A stretch of 64,000 nucleotides of DNA from Geodermatophilus aquaeductus (GCF_900182545.1 NZ_FXTJ01000006.1:1-64000), one strand, 5' to 3'. Shown: positions 9,029 to 18,412, counted from the stretch's first letter. A program made the numbers and translations. The notes: a model not told the origin generated them from the sequence alone.

Positions 9029-11734
9029 TCAGTCGCGCATGCGGCGGGGGCCGGGCTCCACGCGGGCGGTGGGCGGACCCACCCGCACCGTGCCGCCGGC
9101 GACGACCAGGGACCGCCCGCCGTGCCACGGGTCGGCCGGCCCCACGATGACCGGCGACAGGGTCAGCCCGAGCACCTCGGGCAGGTCGTCGGCCAGCCGC
9201 GCCACGCGCAGCAGCAGGTCCTCCAGCGCCGCGACGTCGACCCGCTCGGCCCCGCGCCACCCGTCCAGCAGCGGCCACGCCCGCGGCGCGCGCACCAGCT
9301 CGGCGGCGTCGAGGTCGGTGAGCGGCAGGGTGCGGTAGGCGCGGTCGCCGAGCAGCTCGGTGGCCACTCCCCCGACGCCGAAGCTGACCAGCGCGCCGAA
9401 CGAGGGGTCGTCGACGACCTCCACCACGGTGGCCACGCCCGGCGCGGCCATCTCCTGCACGATCACCGGGTCGCCGGCCGGGATGGCGGCGAACGCGGCG
9501 CGGACGGCGGCGGCGTCGGGCAGGTCGAGCCGCACGCCGCCGAGGTCGGTGCGGTGCCGCAGCCACGGCGCCGTGGACTTCAGCACCACCGGGTAGCCGA
9601 CCGCGTCGGCCGCGGCGACGGCCTCGTCGGCGGTGGTCGCCGTCCGCGTGCCGAGCAGCGGCACCCCGTAGGCGGCCAGCAGCTCGAGGATCTCGTCGTC
9701 GGTGAGCGGGCGGCCGCCGGGCGACTCCGCCATCGCGCCGAGCACCACCGACCGGGCGCGGGCGGCGTCGACGTCGGGCAGCTCGGGCACCGTGCCCATC
9801 GGCCGCCGGCGCCACCGGGCGTACTCGGTGACCCGCGCCAGCGCGATCACCGCCCGCTCCGGGGACGAGTAGGACGGCACCGAGCCGCGGGCGGGCATGC
9901 CGGCGTCGTCGGGGACCGTGAGCTCCGGCGGGATGCCCTCGGCGGAGAGGAACGTCGCCACCACGGGCTTGGCCGAGCCGCCGGCCACCTCGCGCAGCAC
10001 TCGCCCGAACTCGCCCGGCGGCGTGCGCACCAGCGGCGGCAGGAACACCGCGACGACGGAGTCGACGCCGTCGTCCTCCACGGCGGCCTGCAGCGCGGCG
10101 CGGAAGGCCTCCGGACTGCCGTTGGTGCCGATGTCGACCGGCGCCGCGTGCGCGAGGGCCAGCCCCTGGTCGAGGACGGCGTCGGCGACGAGGACCCCCA
10201 TCGCCGTCGAGTTGCCGACGACGGCGACCCGGTCGCCGGCGGGCAGCGGCTGGTGGGCCAGGAGCAGGCCGACCTCGAAGAGCTGGGCGACGGTCTCCAC
10301 GCGGATGACCCCCGCCGAGGCGAACAGCGCCGCCACCGACTGCTCGGGCACCGCCACCGACGTGCCGGCCAGGCCCGGGGTGAGCCCGCCGTGCCGGCCG
10401 CTCTTCACCGCGACCACCGGTTTGGTGCGGGCCACGGTGCGGGCCAGCCGGGCGAACTTGCGCGGGTTGCCGAAGCTCTCCAGGTGCAGCAGCACGACCT
10501 CGGTGCCGGGGTCGGTGGCCCAGTACTGCAGCAGGTCGTTGCCGCTGACGTCGGCGCGGTTGCCGGCCGAGACGAAGCTGGACAGGCCGATGTTGCGGCT
10601 GCGCGCCCGCTCCAGCAGCGCGACGCCGAGGGCGCCGGACTGGGCGAAGAAGCCGACCCGCCCGCGCGCCGGCACCCGCGGGGCGAGGCTGGCGTCCAGG
10701 CGGATGGCCGGGTCGGTGTTGACGATGCCCAGGCAGTTGGGGCCGACGACCCGCATGCCCGAGGCGCGGGCGGAGGCCACCAGCTGCCGCTCCGCCTCGC
10801 GGCCGGCCGGGCCGGTCTCGCCGAAGCCGCCGGAGATGACCACCAGGCCGCGGACCCGCTTGCGCCGGCAGGCCTCGACCACGCCCGCGACCTCGTCGGC
10901 GGGCACCGCGACCACCGCCAGGTCGACGTCGTCGGGGATGGCCTCGATCGAGGCGTAGGCGGGGACGCCGCGGACGTGCCGGACGCCGGGGTTGACCGGG
11001 TACACCGGCCCCTCGAAGCCGTAGTCGAGCAGGTTGCGCAACACGAGGTTGCCGATCTTGGTCTCGTCGTTGCTGGCGCCGACCACCGCGACCGACCGCG
11101 GCGTGAGCAGGCGGGCGATGGAGCGGGACTCGCTGCGCTGCTCCCGCTCGTAGGCCACCGCGAGCGAGGTCTCGGTGGGCGCGATCGGGAAGGTCAGGTG
11201 GACCACGCCCTCCTCGTAGGAGCGCGTGGCCTGGTAGCCGGCGTCGAGGAAGACCCGCACCATCCGGGCGTTCTGGGTGAGCACCTCGGCGACGAAGTTG
11301 GTGATCCCGCGCTCGCGGGCCGCGGCGGCCAGGTGCTCGAGCAGCACCGAGCCCAGGCCCCGCCCCTGGTGGGCGTCCTCGACGAGGAAGGCGACCTCGG
11401 CGTCGCTGGTGCCGGGATAGCGGTCGTAGCGGCCGACGCCGATCAACTGGTCCCCGAGCAGCAGCACGAAGGCCACGCGGTCGGTGTGGTCGACGTGGGT
11501 GAACCGGTACAGGTCCCGGTCCGAGAGCCGCTTCATCGGCCCGAAGAACCGGTAGTAGCGGGTCTGGTCGGAGCTGCGCTCCATCAGCCCGGTCAGCCCC
11601 TCGGCGTCCTCGGGACAGATCGGGCGCAGGTGCACGGTGCCGCCGTCGGCGGCGACGATGTCGGCCTGCCAGTGCGCGGGGGGCTGCGGCGCCTCCTCGT
11701 CCGGGGGCGCCGCGGTGGTCTGCTGCTCAGTCAC
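9029..11734 (-). CDS. protein acetyltransferase fused to ADP-forming acyl-CoA synthetase (PatA type)
   Basis: A 901-residue fusion. Residues about 30-190 form a GNAT acetyltransferase with the acetyl-CoA loop EDAHQGRGLGSVLL. Residues about 210-640 hold the CoA-binding and succinyl-CoA-ligase-like domains (SVAVVGAS, VVGPNCLGIVN, FFAQSGALGVALLERA), and residues about 680-900 an ATP-grasp-like domain (GYPVVLKSTAP). Enzymes of this order (GNAT first) are the actinobacterial kind of Pat lysine acetyltransferases, which control acyl-CoA synthetases; the ligase part is usually non-catalytic and senses acetyl-CoA. The GTG start at 11734 overlaps the end of the acuC-type deacetylase gene by 8 bases, so writer and eraser are translated from one message. 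Confidence 0.88.
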   Translation of the reverse strand: MTEQQTTAAPPDEEAPQPPAHWQADIVAADGGTVHLRPICPEDAEGLTGLMERSSDQTRYYRFFGPMKRLSDRDLYRFTHVDHTDRVAFVLLLGDQLIGVGRYDRYPGTSDAEVAFLVEDAHQGRGLGSVLLEHLAAAARERGITNFVAEVLTQNARMVRVFLDAGYQATRSYEEGVVHLTFPIAPTETSLAVAYEREQRSESRSIARLLTPRSVAVVGASNDETKIGNLVLRNLLDYGFEGPVYPVNPGVRHVRGVPAYASIEAIPDDVDLAVVAVPADEVAGVVEACRRKRVRGLVVISGGFGETGPAGREAERQLVASARASGMRVVGPNCLGIVNTDPAIRLDASLAPRVPARGRVGFFAQSGALGVALLERARSRNIGLSSFVSAGNRADVSGNDLLQYWATDPGTEVVLLHLESFGNPRKFARLARTVARTKPVVAVKSGRHGGLTPGLAGTSVAVPEQSVAALFASAGVIRVETVAQLFEVGLLLAHQPLPAGDRVAVVGNSTAMGVLVADAVLDQGLALAHAAPVDIGTNGSPEAFRAALQAAVEDDGVDSVVAVFLPPLVRTPPGEFGRVLREVAGGSAKPVVATFLSAEGIPPELTVPDDAGMPARGSVPSYSSPERAVIALARVTEYARWRRRPMGTVPELPDVDAARARSVVLGAMAESPGGRPLTDDEILELLAAYGVPLLGTRTATTADEAVAAADAVGYPVVLKSTAPWLRHRTDLGGVRLDLPDAAAVRAAFAAIPAGDPVIVQEMAAPGVATVVEVVDDPSFGALVSFGVGGVATELLGDRAYRTLPLTDLDAAELVRAPRAWPLLDGWRGAERVDVAALEDLLLRVARLADDLPEVLGLTLSPVIVGPADPWHGGRSLVVAGGTVRVGPPTARVEPGPRRMRD

Positions 11735-12908
11735 GGGGGTCGTCCGGGTCCAGACCGAAGTAGGGGAAGGACGCCTTGCGGGTGCGCGACACCGCCCGGT
11801 CCACGCGGGACTCGGTGTAGGGATCCCACGCCGAGAAGCCGGTGTAGCCGCCCTCGGTCATGTGCGTGGGCGGCCGGGCCTTCAGTCCCCGGGCGACGAC
11901 GTCGTCGCGCCACGACTGCGGGATCGCCGTCACCGGGTCCAGCCGCTCGCCGGACGCCTCGGCGAGCAGGTGCGTCCAGGCCCGCGGCACGCAGCGCACC
12001 AGCCCGTACCCGCCGCCGCCGAGGGCGATCCACCGGCCGTCGCAGACCTCGTGCGCGAGGTCGTGCACCGCGCGGTAGCTGGCCCGCTGCCCGTCGACGG
12101 TGAGCGCGAGGTCGGCGAGCGGGTCCTCGTGGTGGGCGTCGCAGCCGCACTGGGTGACCAGGATCTGCGGGGCGAAGGCACGCACCACGCTGGGGACGAC
12201 CGCGGTGAAGGCGCGCAGCCAGCCGGAGTCGTCGGTGCCGTTCGGCAGCGCGAGGTTGACCGCGCTGCCCAGCGCCTTCTCCGGGTGACCGGTCTCCTCG
12301 GGGAAGCCGGTGCCGGGGAACAGCGTGAGCGGGGTCTGGTGGACGCTCACGGTGAGCACCCGCGGGTCGTCGTAGAAGGCCGCCTGGACGCCGTCGCCGT
12401 GGTGGACGTCGAGGTCGACGTAGGCGATCCGCTCGTAGCCCTGGCCCAGCAGCCAGGCGATGGCGACCGCGGCGTCGTTGAACACGCAGAAGCCCGAGGC
12501 GCGGTCGCGCATGGCGTGGTGCAGGCCGCCGGAGATGTTGACCGCGTGCTGCGCGCGGCCGGTGTGCACCAGTTCGGCGGCGAGCAGGCTGCCGCCGGTG
12601 ATGAGCGCGGCCGCGTCGTACATGCCCTCGAACACCGGGTTGTCGGCGGTGCCCAGCCCGTACGCCTCGTCCGGGTGCGTCGGCGCCCGCCGCACCGCCT
12701 CGAGGTAGGCGGGGTCGTGCACGAGGGTGAGCAGGTCCTCACCGGCCGGTGTCGGGCGGACCACCTCGACCCGGCTCGGCGCGAGCACGCCCAGGCCGTC
12801 GGCCAGGCGCATGGTGAGGTCCAGCCGCACCGGGTGCAGCGGGTGCTCGCCGCCCATCGTGTAGCCGAGCAGCGCCTCGTCCCAGACCACGGCCACCGAG
12901 TCGCTCAC
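11727..12908 (-). CDS. acuC: AcuC-type class I/II deacetylase
   Basis: A 393-residue zinc deacetylase of the histone deacetylase superfamily. Visible motifs include the catalytic NISGGLHHAM (tandem His), the metal-site YVDLDVHHGDGV, the VSVHQ strand, QCGCDAHHEDPLADL, and the C-terminal LGGGGYG. AcuC in Bacillus removes acetyl groups from acetyl-CoA synthetase placed there by a GNAT. Here the next gene, overlapping by 8 bases, encodes a GNAT fused to an acyl-CoA synthetase, so the pair looks like a reversible acetylation module. The start is GTG at 12908 with GGGGAGGG upstream; longer openings to 13007 are arginine-rich shadow sequence. Confidence 0.9.
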   Translation of the reverse strand: MSDSVAVVWDEALLGYTMGGEHPLHPVRLDLTMRLADGLGVLAPSRVEVVRPTPAGEDLLTLVHDPAYLEAVRRAPTHPDEAYGLGTADNPVFEGMYDAAALITGGSLLAAELVHTGRAQHAVNISGGLHHAMRDRASGFCVFNDAAVAIAWLLGQGYERIAYVDLDVHHGDGVQAAFYDDPRVLTVSVHQTPLTLFPGTGFPEETGHPEKALGSAVNLALPNGTDDSGWLRAFTAVVPSVVRAFAPQILVTQCGCDAHHEDPLADLALTVDGQRASYRAVHDLAHEVCDGRWIALGGGGYGLVRCVPRAWTHLLAEASGERLDPVTAIPQSWRDDVVARGLKARPPTHMTEGGYTGFSAWDPYTESRVDRAVSRTRKASFPYFGLDPDDPRD

Positions 12909-13087
12909 GAGCCCTCCCCTGTCGCCGTCGCCGCGGAGCCCCCGACGCGCCCTCGTCCGGACGCTACCGCCGCGCCCCACCGGGCGCCGCGCCCGCGGAC
13001 CCGGCACCTGCCCGGCGGGCCCCCTGCGCGGAACCCGGTCCGGTCGCCCGCGCGCCGTAGGATCGACGGCGACACGGAGGAGTGCCA

Positions 13088-13795
13088 GTGAACGACCTCA
13101 TCGACACGACCGAGATGTACCTCCGCACGATCTTCGAACTGGAGGAGGAGGGCATCGTCCCGCTGCGGGCGCGCATCGCCGAGCGGCTGCACCAGAGCGG
13201 CCCGACGGTGAGCCAGACCGTGGCGCGCATGGAGCGCGACGGCCTGCTGACCGTCGAGGGCGACCGCCACCTGCAGCTGTCGGAGACCGGGCGGGAGCTC
13301 GCCACGGCCGTCATGCGCAAGCACCGGCTGGCCGAGTGCCTGCTCGTGGACGTCATCGGCCTCGACTACGCCGACGTCCACGAGGAGGCCTGCCGCTGGG
13401 AGCACGTGATGAGCGAGGCGGTGGAGCGCAAGCTGCTGTCCCTGCTCGGCAACCCCACGGTCTCGCCCTTCGGCAACCCCATCCCGGGCCTCGACGCGCT
13501 CGGCGGGGAGACCTCGGCGGTCCTCGACGCGCTGACCCTGCTGTCCACCACGGCGACCGCCGAGGGCCGGCGGGTGACCGTCCGGCGGATCAGCGAGCAG
13601 CTGCAGGAGGACGCCGCGCTGCTGCGCGCGCTCGCCGACCAGGGGATCCGCCCCGGCGCCACGATGGTCGCGCAGTCGGTGAACGGCACCGTCACCCTCG
13701 ACGGGCACCCGGTCCCGCCGGGCGTGGCCCAGCACCTGTTCGTCTCGGCGCTGGACGAGGACCTCACCCCGGTCGAGGCCGCCGCCCAGCTCTGA
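13088..13795 (+). CDS. ideR: iron-dependent transcriptional regulator IdeR (DtxR family)
   Basis: A 235-residue DNA-binding metalloregulator that represses iron uptake genes when bound to Fe(II). The N-terminal winged helix reads LIDTTEMYLRTIFELEEE, then ARIAERL and SGPTVSQTVARMERDGLL. The metal-binding and dimer region has MRKHRLAECLLVDVIGL and EEACRWEHVMSE, including the Cys, Glu and His ligands. A C-terminal SH3-like domain is present, which separates IdeR/DtxR from the shorter MntR. GTG at 13088 has GGAGG about 8 bases upstream; another GTG at 13082 is possible. TAGGAT at 13058-13063 could be the -10 element. A palindromic repeat begins 3 bases after the stop. Confidence 0.94.
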   Translation: MNDLIDTTEMYLRTIFELEEEGIVPLRARIAERLHQSGPTVSQTVARMERDGLLTVEGDRHLQLSETGRELATAVMRKHRLAECLLVDVIGLDYADVHEEACRWEHVMSEAVERKLLSLLGNPTVSPFGNPIPGLDALGGETSAVLDALTLLSTTATAEGRRVTVRRISEQLQEDAALLRALADQGIRPGATMVAQSVNGTVTLDGHPVPPGVAQHLFVSALDEDLTPVEAAAQL

Positions 13796-13797
13796 CG

Positions 13798-13856
13798 AAG
13801 GACCCCGCCGCCCCCCACGCCTCGCAGGCTCGGCGCGGGACCCTGCTGCGGGGCCG
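13798..13856 (+). repeat. dispersed palindromic element, copy A (59 bp)
   Basis: Begins AAGGACCCCGC and ends GCGGGGCCG, which pair as an outer stem. The inner part carries CCTCGCAGGCTCGGCGCGGG. The same design recurs at 24377-24433, 60028-60084 and (minus orientation) 60135-60192. Here it lies between ideR and the S9 peptidase gene and may also act as a terminator. Confidence 0.75.
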
Positions 13857-13964
13857 TTCCAGCACGTCACCCGGCCCGGCGCCCGGTCCACCGCTCCGGC
13901 GGAGGACCGGGCGCTGCTCGTTACGGTGGGCGGCACCGTCCCGTCCCCGTCGCGAGGAGCCCCG

Positions 13965-16058
13965 GTGAGCCAGCCCGACGCCGTGTCCGACAGCCGGCCC
14001 GAGACCGCTCCCGACCCCGATCCGGCGCACCCGTTCGCGCGGCTGGCCGACTTCGTCGCGATCCCGCGGGTGAGCGGTCTCGCGCTGGCCCCCGACGGCC
14101 GGCTCGCCGTCTCGGTGCAGACCCTCGACGCCGACCGGAAGAAGTGGGTCTCGGCGCTGTGGGACGTCGACCCGGAGGGGCAGCGCCCGCCGCGCCGCCT
14201 GACCCGCAGCGCGCCCGGCGAGTCCGCGCCGGCCTTCGCCCCCGACGGCACGCTGCTGTTCGTCTCCGCCCGCCCCGACCCGGGCGCCGGCAAGGACGGC
14301 GACGACCCGAAGGCCGCGCTGTGGGCACTGCCGCCCGGCGGCGGCGAGGCGCGGCCGGTGGTCACCCGCCCCGGCGGCGTGGGCGGGTTCGCCGTGGCCG
14401 CCGACAGCGGCGACGTGGTCGTCGCCGCCCCGGCCATGCCCGGCGCCGCCGACGCCGCCGAGGAGGAGCAGCGCCGGAAGGCCCGCAGTGACGCCGGGGT
14501 GTCGGCGGTCCTGCACGAGGCCTATCCGGTCCGCCACTGGGACGCCGACCTCGGACCCGCGGCGCCGCACCTGTTCTGGGCCGGCGCCCTGCCCGCCGAG
14601 GACCCCGCCGGGGAGCGGCCCGAGCCGGTGCAGCTGCGCGACCTGACGCCCGACGCCGTCCCGCCCACCGGCGCCGGGGAGTCGGCCGTCCTCTCTCCCG
14701 ACGGCCGGCTGCTGCTGCGCGAGGAGTCCGTCCCCGACGGCCCGGCCGGCCGCCGCGAGCGGCTCGTCCTGGTCGAGACGGCGACCGGCGAGAGCCGGGT
14801 GCTGGTCGACGACCCGCTCGCCGAGCTGCACTCCGCCGCCTTCTCCCCCGACGGCACCGCGGTGGTGTGCGTGCGCGAGACGCTCACCACCTACGCCGAG
14901 CCCCCGGACTACACCCTCCTGCTGGTCGACGTGGCCTCCGCCGAGACGCGCGAGCTCACCGCCGGGTTCGACCGCTGGCCCAGCGCCCCGCAGTTCAGCG
15001 CCGAGGGCGACGCCGTGTACTTCCTGGCCGACGAGGACGGCCGGCACGCGCTGTTCCGCGTGGAGCTCTCCGGCGGCGACCCGGTCCGGCTGACCACCGA
15101 CGGCGCCTACAGCGACCTGCAGGTGGCCCGCGACGGCAGCGCCCTGTTCGCCCTGCGCTCGGCCTACGACGAGCCACCGGCGCCGGTGCGCCTGGACCCG
15201 CGCGCGACCGGCCAGAACCCCGCCCCGCTGCCGTCCCCGGGCGCCCTCGGGCCGCTGCCGGGCACGCTGCACGAGGTGCGCGCGACCGCCGCCGACGGCG
15301 CGGAGGTGCAGTCCTGGCTGGTCCTCCCCGAGGGCACCTCCGCCGACGCGCCGGCGCCGCTGCTGCTGTGGATCCACGGCGGGCCGCTGATGAGCTGGAA
15401 CTCCTGGTCGTGGCGCTGGTGCCCGTGGGTGCTGGCGGCCCGCGGCTACGCCGTCCTGCTGCCCAACCCGGCGCTGTCGCAGGGCTTCGGCCAGGACTTC
15501 GTCCGCCGGGGCTGGGGCGAGTGGGGCGGCGCGCCCTACACCGACCTCATGACCGCCGTCGACGCCGCGCTCGAGCGGCCCGACGTCGACGCGGAGCGCA
15601 CCGCGGCGATGGGCGGCTCGTTCGGCGGCTACATGGCCAACTGGGTGGCCACCCAGACCGACCGCTTCCGGGCGATCGTCACGCACGCGAGCCTGTGGGA
15701 CCTCGACTCGTTCGTGGGCACCACCGACGCCGCCTACTACTGGGAGAAGGAGTGGGGCGACCCGCTGGCCACCCCCAAGCGCTACGAGCAGAACTCCCCG
15801 CACCGGTTCGCCGACGCCATCCGCACGCCGATGCTGGTGATCCACGGCGACAAGGACTACCGCGTGCCGATCGGCGAGGCGCTGCGGCTCTGGTACGACC
15901 TGCAGAAGCGCGGCGTCCCCTCGAGGTTCCTGTACTTCCCGGACGAGAACCACTGGGTGCTCACCCCCGGCAACGCGACGGTCTGGTACGAGACGGTGAT
16001 CGCGTTCCTCGCCGAGCACGTCCTCGGGGAGGAGTGGCAGCGGCCCGAACTGGTCTGA
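13965..16058 (+). CDS. S9-family serine peptidase (acylaminoacyl-peptidase / prolyl oligopeptidase type)
   Basis: A 697-residue cytoplasmic peptidase. The first 430 residues form a beta-propeller with repeated SPDG/APDG strands. The last 260 are an alpha/beta hydrolase: IHGGP is the oxyanion region, GGSFGGYM carries the nucleophilic Ser, HGDKDYRVP the acid Asp, and ENHWV the catalytic His. The triad and length match S9C acylaminoacyl peptidases and dipeptidyl-peptidase-like enzymes, which trim peptides. The GTG at 13965 is preceded by GAGGAG, and TACGGT at 13922-13927 is a likely -10 element. It converges on the DUF4192 gene with only 3 bases between the stops. Confidence 0.9.
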   Translation: MSQPDAVSDSRPETAPDPDPAHPFARLADFVAIPRVSGLALAPDGRLAVSVQTLDADRKKWVSALWDVDPEGQRPPRRLTRSAPGESAPAFAPDGTLLFVSARPDPGAGKDGDDPKAALWALPPGGGEARPVVTRPGGVGGFAVAADSGDVVVAAPAMPGAADAAEEEQRRKARSDAGVSAVLHEAYPVRHWDADLGPAAPHLFWAGALPAEDPAGERPEPVQLRDLTPDAVPPTGAGESAVLSPDGRLLLREESVPDGPAGRRERLVLVETATGESRVLVDDPLAELHSAAFSPDGTAVVCVRETLTTYAEPPDYTLLLVDVASAETRELTAGFDRWPSAPQFSAEGDAVYFLADEDGRHALFRVELSGGDPVRLTTDGAYSDLQVARDGSALFALRSAYDEPPAPVRLDPRATGQNPAPLPSPGALGPLPGTLHEVRATAADGAEVQSWLVLPEGTSADAPAPLLLWIHGGPLMSWNSWSWRWCPWVLAARGYAVLLPNPALSQGFGQDFVRRGWGEWGGAPYTDLMTAVDAALERPDVDAERTAAMGGSFGGYMANWVATQTDRFRAIVTHASLWDLDSFVGTTDAAYYWEKEWGDPLATPKRYEQNSPHRFADAIRTPMLVIHGDKDYRVPIGEALRLWYDLQKRGVPSRFLYFPDENHWVLTPGNATVWYETVIAFLAEHVLGEEWQRPELV

Positions 16059-16061
16059 AGC

Positions 16062-17168
16062 TCATCCGGCGGCGTCCTGCTCGAGCGTGCGGCCGATGAG
16101 CGCGCGCAGCGCCGACGGCGGGAGGCAGGCGGCCAGGCCGTCGGCCAGCAGCCGCGGCAGGGTGGCGCCGGGGTCGGCAGCCAGCGCACGGTCCAGCGCC
16201 ACGTTGGCCATCGCGCCGTCGCCGCGCAGCCAGGCGCTGACCGCGAGCAGGGTGGCCGGCGGACCGTCCAGGGGCACCGGCGCGCGGCGGGTGCACTCGG
16301 TCCAGAGCACCTCGGCGGCCGCGGCGTCCTCGCCCAGCGCCAGGGCGAGCGCGCGGTCGCGCACCTCGATCAGGGTCAGCCCCCACAGCACCCGGGCCAC
16401 CCGGGCGTCGGCCAGCCGGGTGGCCGCGGTGGCCGGACCCGGCCGGCAGTCGGCCACGGCCGCGGCGATCGCGGCCCCGGCCTCCGCGGCGACCGCGGCG
16501 GGCCCGAGCGACCGGAGGCGGGCGGCGTGCTCCCGTCCGGCGGACACGCAGGCGGCCGCCATCGCCGCCGCGCCCGGGCCGTCGCCGGACGGCGTGATCC
16601 GCGCGACCAGCGCGTCCCGGCCGGGGGCGAGCACCGCCCCGCCGGCCACGGCCGCGGCGGCCAGCGGGCTGGCCCCGCCGGGCAGCGGCGTCCCCGCGCC
16701 GGGCTCGCAGCACGGGTACGGGCAGTCGTAGTCCCACCAGCGGCCCGACCGCACGAGCAGCGCCTCGCGCACCGGCACGTCCCGGGCGTCGAGCGCGAGC
16801 ACGACCTCGTGCACGAGGTCCCGGTGCGGCAGCTCGGGCGCCGGCGGGAACGGGCCGACGCCGGGCAGCACCGCGAGGCCCGCCGCGTCGGGGGCCATGA
16901 CGTCAGGTGCATCGGAGACGACGGCCAGCAGGACGGCCTCGGGCTCGTCGGTGGCCACCTTGGCGGCGAGCGTGTGCGCCAGCGACCGCGCCGCGGCGGG
17001 CGGGGGCAGGTCGGCACGCACCGTGAGGCCGACGCGGCTGCCGCCGGTTCCGCGGAGGCTGACCAGCACGACGGACTCGGCCGGGTGGAAACCGAGCAGG
17101 AGCGGCAGGGCGGCGGCGACCTCGCCGGTGTCGCCGAGCCGGATGACGGGGATCGGGGAGTCGTCCAC
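16062..17168 (-). CDS. DUF4192 protein
   Basis: A 368-residue protein of the actinobacterial DUF4192 family, of unknown function. The family start is clear: VIRLGDTGEVAAALPLLLGFHPAESVVLVSL. Further on are a Trp/Tyr/Cys cluster (GRWWDYDCPYPCC) at about 140-155 and a long Ala-rich helical C-terminal half. No catalytic motif is evident, and no signal peptide or membrane helix is seen. The GTG start at 17168 gives the N-terminus usual for the family. It stands alone between convergent and divergent neighbours. Confidence 0.8.
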   Translation of the reverse strand: MDDSPIPVIRLGDTGEVAAALPLLLGFHPAESVVLVSLRGTGGSRVGLTVRADLPPPAAARSLAHTLAAKVATDEPEAVLLAVVSDAPDVMAPDAAGLAVLPGVGPFPPAPELPHRDLVHEVVLALDARDVPVREALLVRSGRWWDYDCPYPCCEPGAGTPLPGGASPLAAAAVAGGAVLAPGRDALVARITPSGDGPGAAAMAAACVSAGREHAARLRSLGPAAVAAEAGAAIAAAVADCRPGPATAATRLADARVARVLWGLTLIEVRDRALALALGEDAAAAEVLWTECTRRAPVPLDGPPATLLAVSAWLRGDGAMANVALDRALAADPGATLPRLLADGLAACLPPSALRALIGRTLEQDAAG

Positions 17169-17263
17169 CCGGCCGACCCTGGGGCCGGACGAGGTTCCAT
17201 CACGGCGTCCGCGGCCACCTGTGGACCCGGCGGCTCCTGTGGATGCTCCGGACGGGACTGTCG

Positions 17264-18025
17264 CTAGTCGAGGACGTCGGCCTGGGTGTCGTAGGCCTGC
17301 TCGAGCAGGTCGGCGAACGCCGTCGGGTCCAGCTGCCCGCCGGAGGCGTCGGTGCGGAGCAGGACCACCACCCGCTCACCGTCCTGCACGACCCCGATGA
17401 GCGCCGGCACGGTCACCTGCTGGCCGTCGGGGCCGGTCACCGTCGTCGTGAAGGTCAGACCGGCCGAGCCGTCGCCGAGGTCGGGGACGCCGATCTCCTC
17501 CAGGCTGACGGTCGCGGTGCCGATCTGCGGGGAGCTGACCTGCACCTCCGAGCAGCCGTCGAGCCGGTCGCCGAAGCCGTCGAGCGCGTCCTCGGCGGGG
17601 CCGCCGGAGGCCAGTGCCTGCACCGTGGTCGTCGTCCCGGCGACGGCGACCTGCGCGGCGACGTCGTCGTACTCGTCGAACGACGGCTGGGTGCCCTGCA
17701 CGGCCGCCTGGCACTCCGGCGGCGTGACCTGCAGGTCGGCGGCGGAACCGCCGGCGACCGCCGCCCCCTGCGCGAGCTGCGCCTCGGTCACCGGGGTCAC
17801 CTGCGCGCCGGCCCCGAACGCCTCCGCGGGCAGCAGGCCGGGCGTCAGGTCCGTCCCCGACGACGGCGACCGAGAGGCCGAGGACGACGACTCGGACGAC
17901 GACTCGGACGACGAGGACGCCGGCGAGGCCGTGCCCTCGACGTCGTCGCCACCGCAGGCGGCGAGCAGCGGGACGGCGAGCAGGCCCGCGGCGACGGCGA
18001 GGACGGGGCGACGGCGGATGATCAC
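17264..18025 (-). CDS. secreted lipoprotein of unknown function
   Basis: A 253-residue protein with a lipoprotein signal: basic MIIRRR, a hydrophobic run, and the lipobox LLAAC with Cys at about residue 24. A Ser/Glu-rich low-complexity linker follows (about residues 38-55; the DNA there is a run of GACGACTCG-like repeats). The globular part has two Cys residues (PPECQA and LDGCSEV) that may form a disulfide, and a final beta-rich region. The shape resembles mycobacterial-type sensor or LpqN-like lipoproteins, but I do not recognise a specific family. It probably starts at the first base or bases of its mRNA, as TAGCGT lies 6 bases before the GTG. Confidence 0.75.
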   Translation of the reverse strand: MIIRRRPVLAVAAGLLAVPLLAACGGDDVEGTASPASSSSESSSESSSSASRSPSSGTDLTPGLLPAEAFGAGAQVTPVTEAQLAQGAAVAGGSAADLQVTPPECQAAVQGTQPSFDEYDDVAAQVAVAGTTTTVQALASGGPAEDALDGFGDRLDGCSEVQVSSPQIGTATVSLEEIGVPDLGDGSAGLTFTTTVTGPDGQQVTVPALIGVVQDGERVVVLLRTDASGGQLDPTAFADLLEQAYDTQADVLD

Positions 18026-18031
18026 GCCCGG

Positions 18032-18037
18032 ACGCTA
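18032..18037 (-). promoter_or_regulatory. -10 element of a leaderless gene (lipoprotein)
   Basis: TAGCGT on the minus strand ends 6 bases before the GTG start at 18025. In actinomycetes a TANNNT box about 7 bases before the start codon marks a leaderless transcript. Confidence 0.55.
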
Positions 18038-18078
18038 GCCAGGGCGGGACGAGGGCGCAGGCCGGCCGCCCGATCGGG

Positions 18079-18372
18079 TCAGAGCTCGTACTGGACGGCA
18101 CTCCGGGCGGCCAGGAACGGGCGGACGTGCTCGGCGATGACCTCGAGGTGCACCGGGTCGGTGGCGTAGCGGCGGAAGGTCTCGGCGTCGGGGAAGTCGG
18201 CGACCAGGACGGTGTGCGCGTTGCCCTCGACCAGGCCCGCGTCGGGCGCGACGGTGAACGCCAGCGAGCCGGGCACCTGCTCGGGCAGCCGCCGCAGCGC
18301 CGCGACGGTCTGCGCGCGGCGGGCGTCGTCGGCGGCGTCGGACCAGGTGAAGTGCACGACGTGTCGGATCAC
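18079..18372 (-). CDS. Dabb-family (stress-responsive alpha/beta barrel) protein
   Basis: A 97-residue ferredoxin-fold protein. The pattern IRHVVHFTW at the start, AALRRLPEQVPG in the middle, VLVADFPDAETFRRYATDPVH and EHVRPFL near the end are typical of the Dabb (stress-responsive A/B barrel) family. These act as dimers in varied small-molecule chemistry, and no substrate can be assigned. The GTG at 18372 gives the usual family start. It lies 54 bases from, and divergent to, the GT4 gene. Confidence 0.82.
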   Translation of the reverse strand: MIRHVVHFTWSDAADDARRAQTVAALRRLPEQVPGSLAFTVAPDAGLVEGNAHTVLVADFPDAETFRRYATDPVHLEVIAEHVRPFLAARSAVQYEL

Positions 18373-18412
18373 GCCCGCCACCCTGTCAGGCGGGCGGACC
18401 GGGCGGGGTCGG

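Noticed and set aside
9122-12103. 993-codon open frame opposite the acetyltransferase fusion
   Set aside because: Low-complexity Arg/Gly/Val/His sequence without motifs; the minus-strand genes are unambiguous.
17870-17925. GACGACTCG-type tandem repeat, considered as a mobile or CRISPR-like array
   Set aside because: It encodes the Ser/Glu-rich linker of a lipoprotein; codon-level low complexity explains it.
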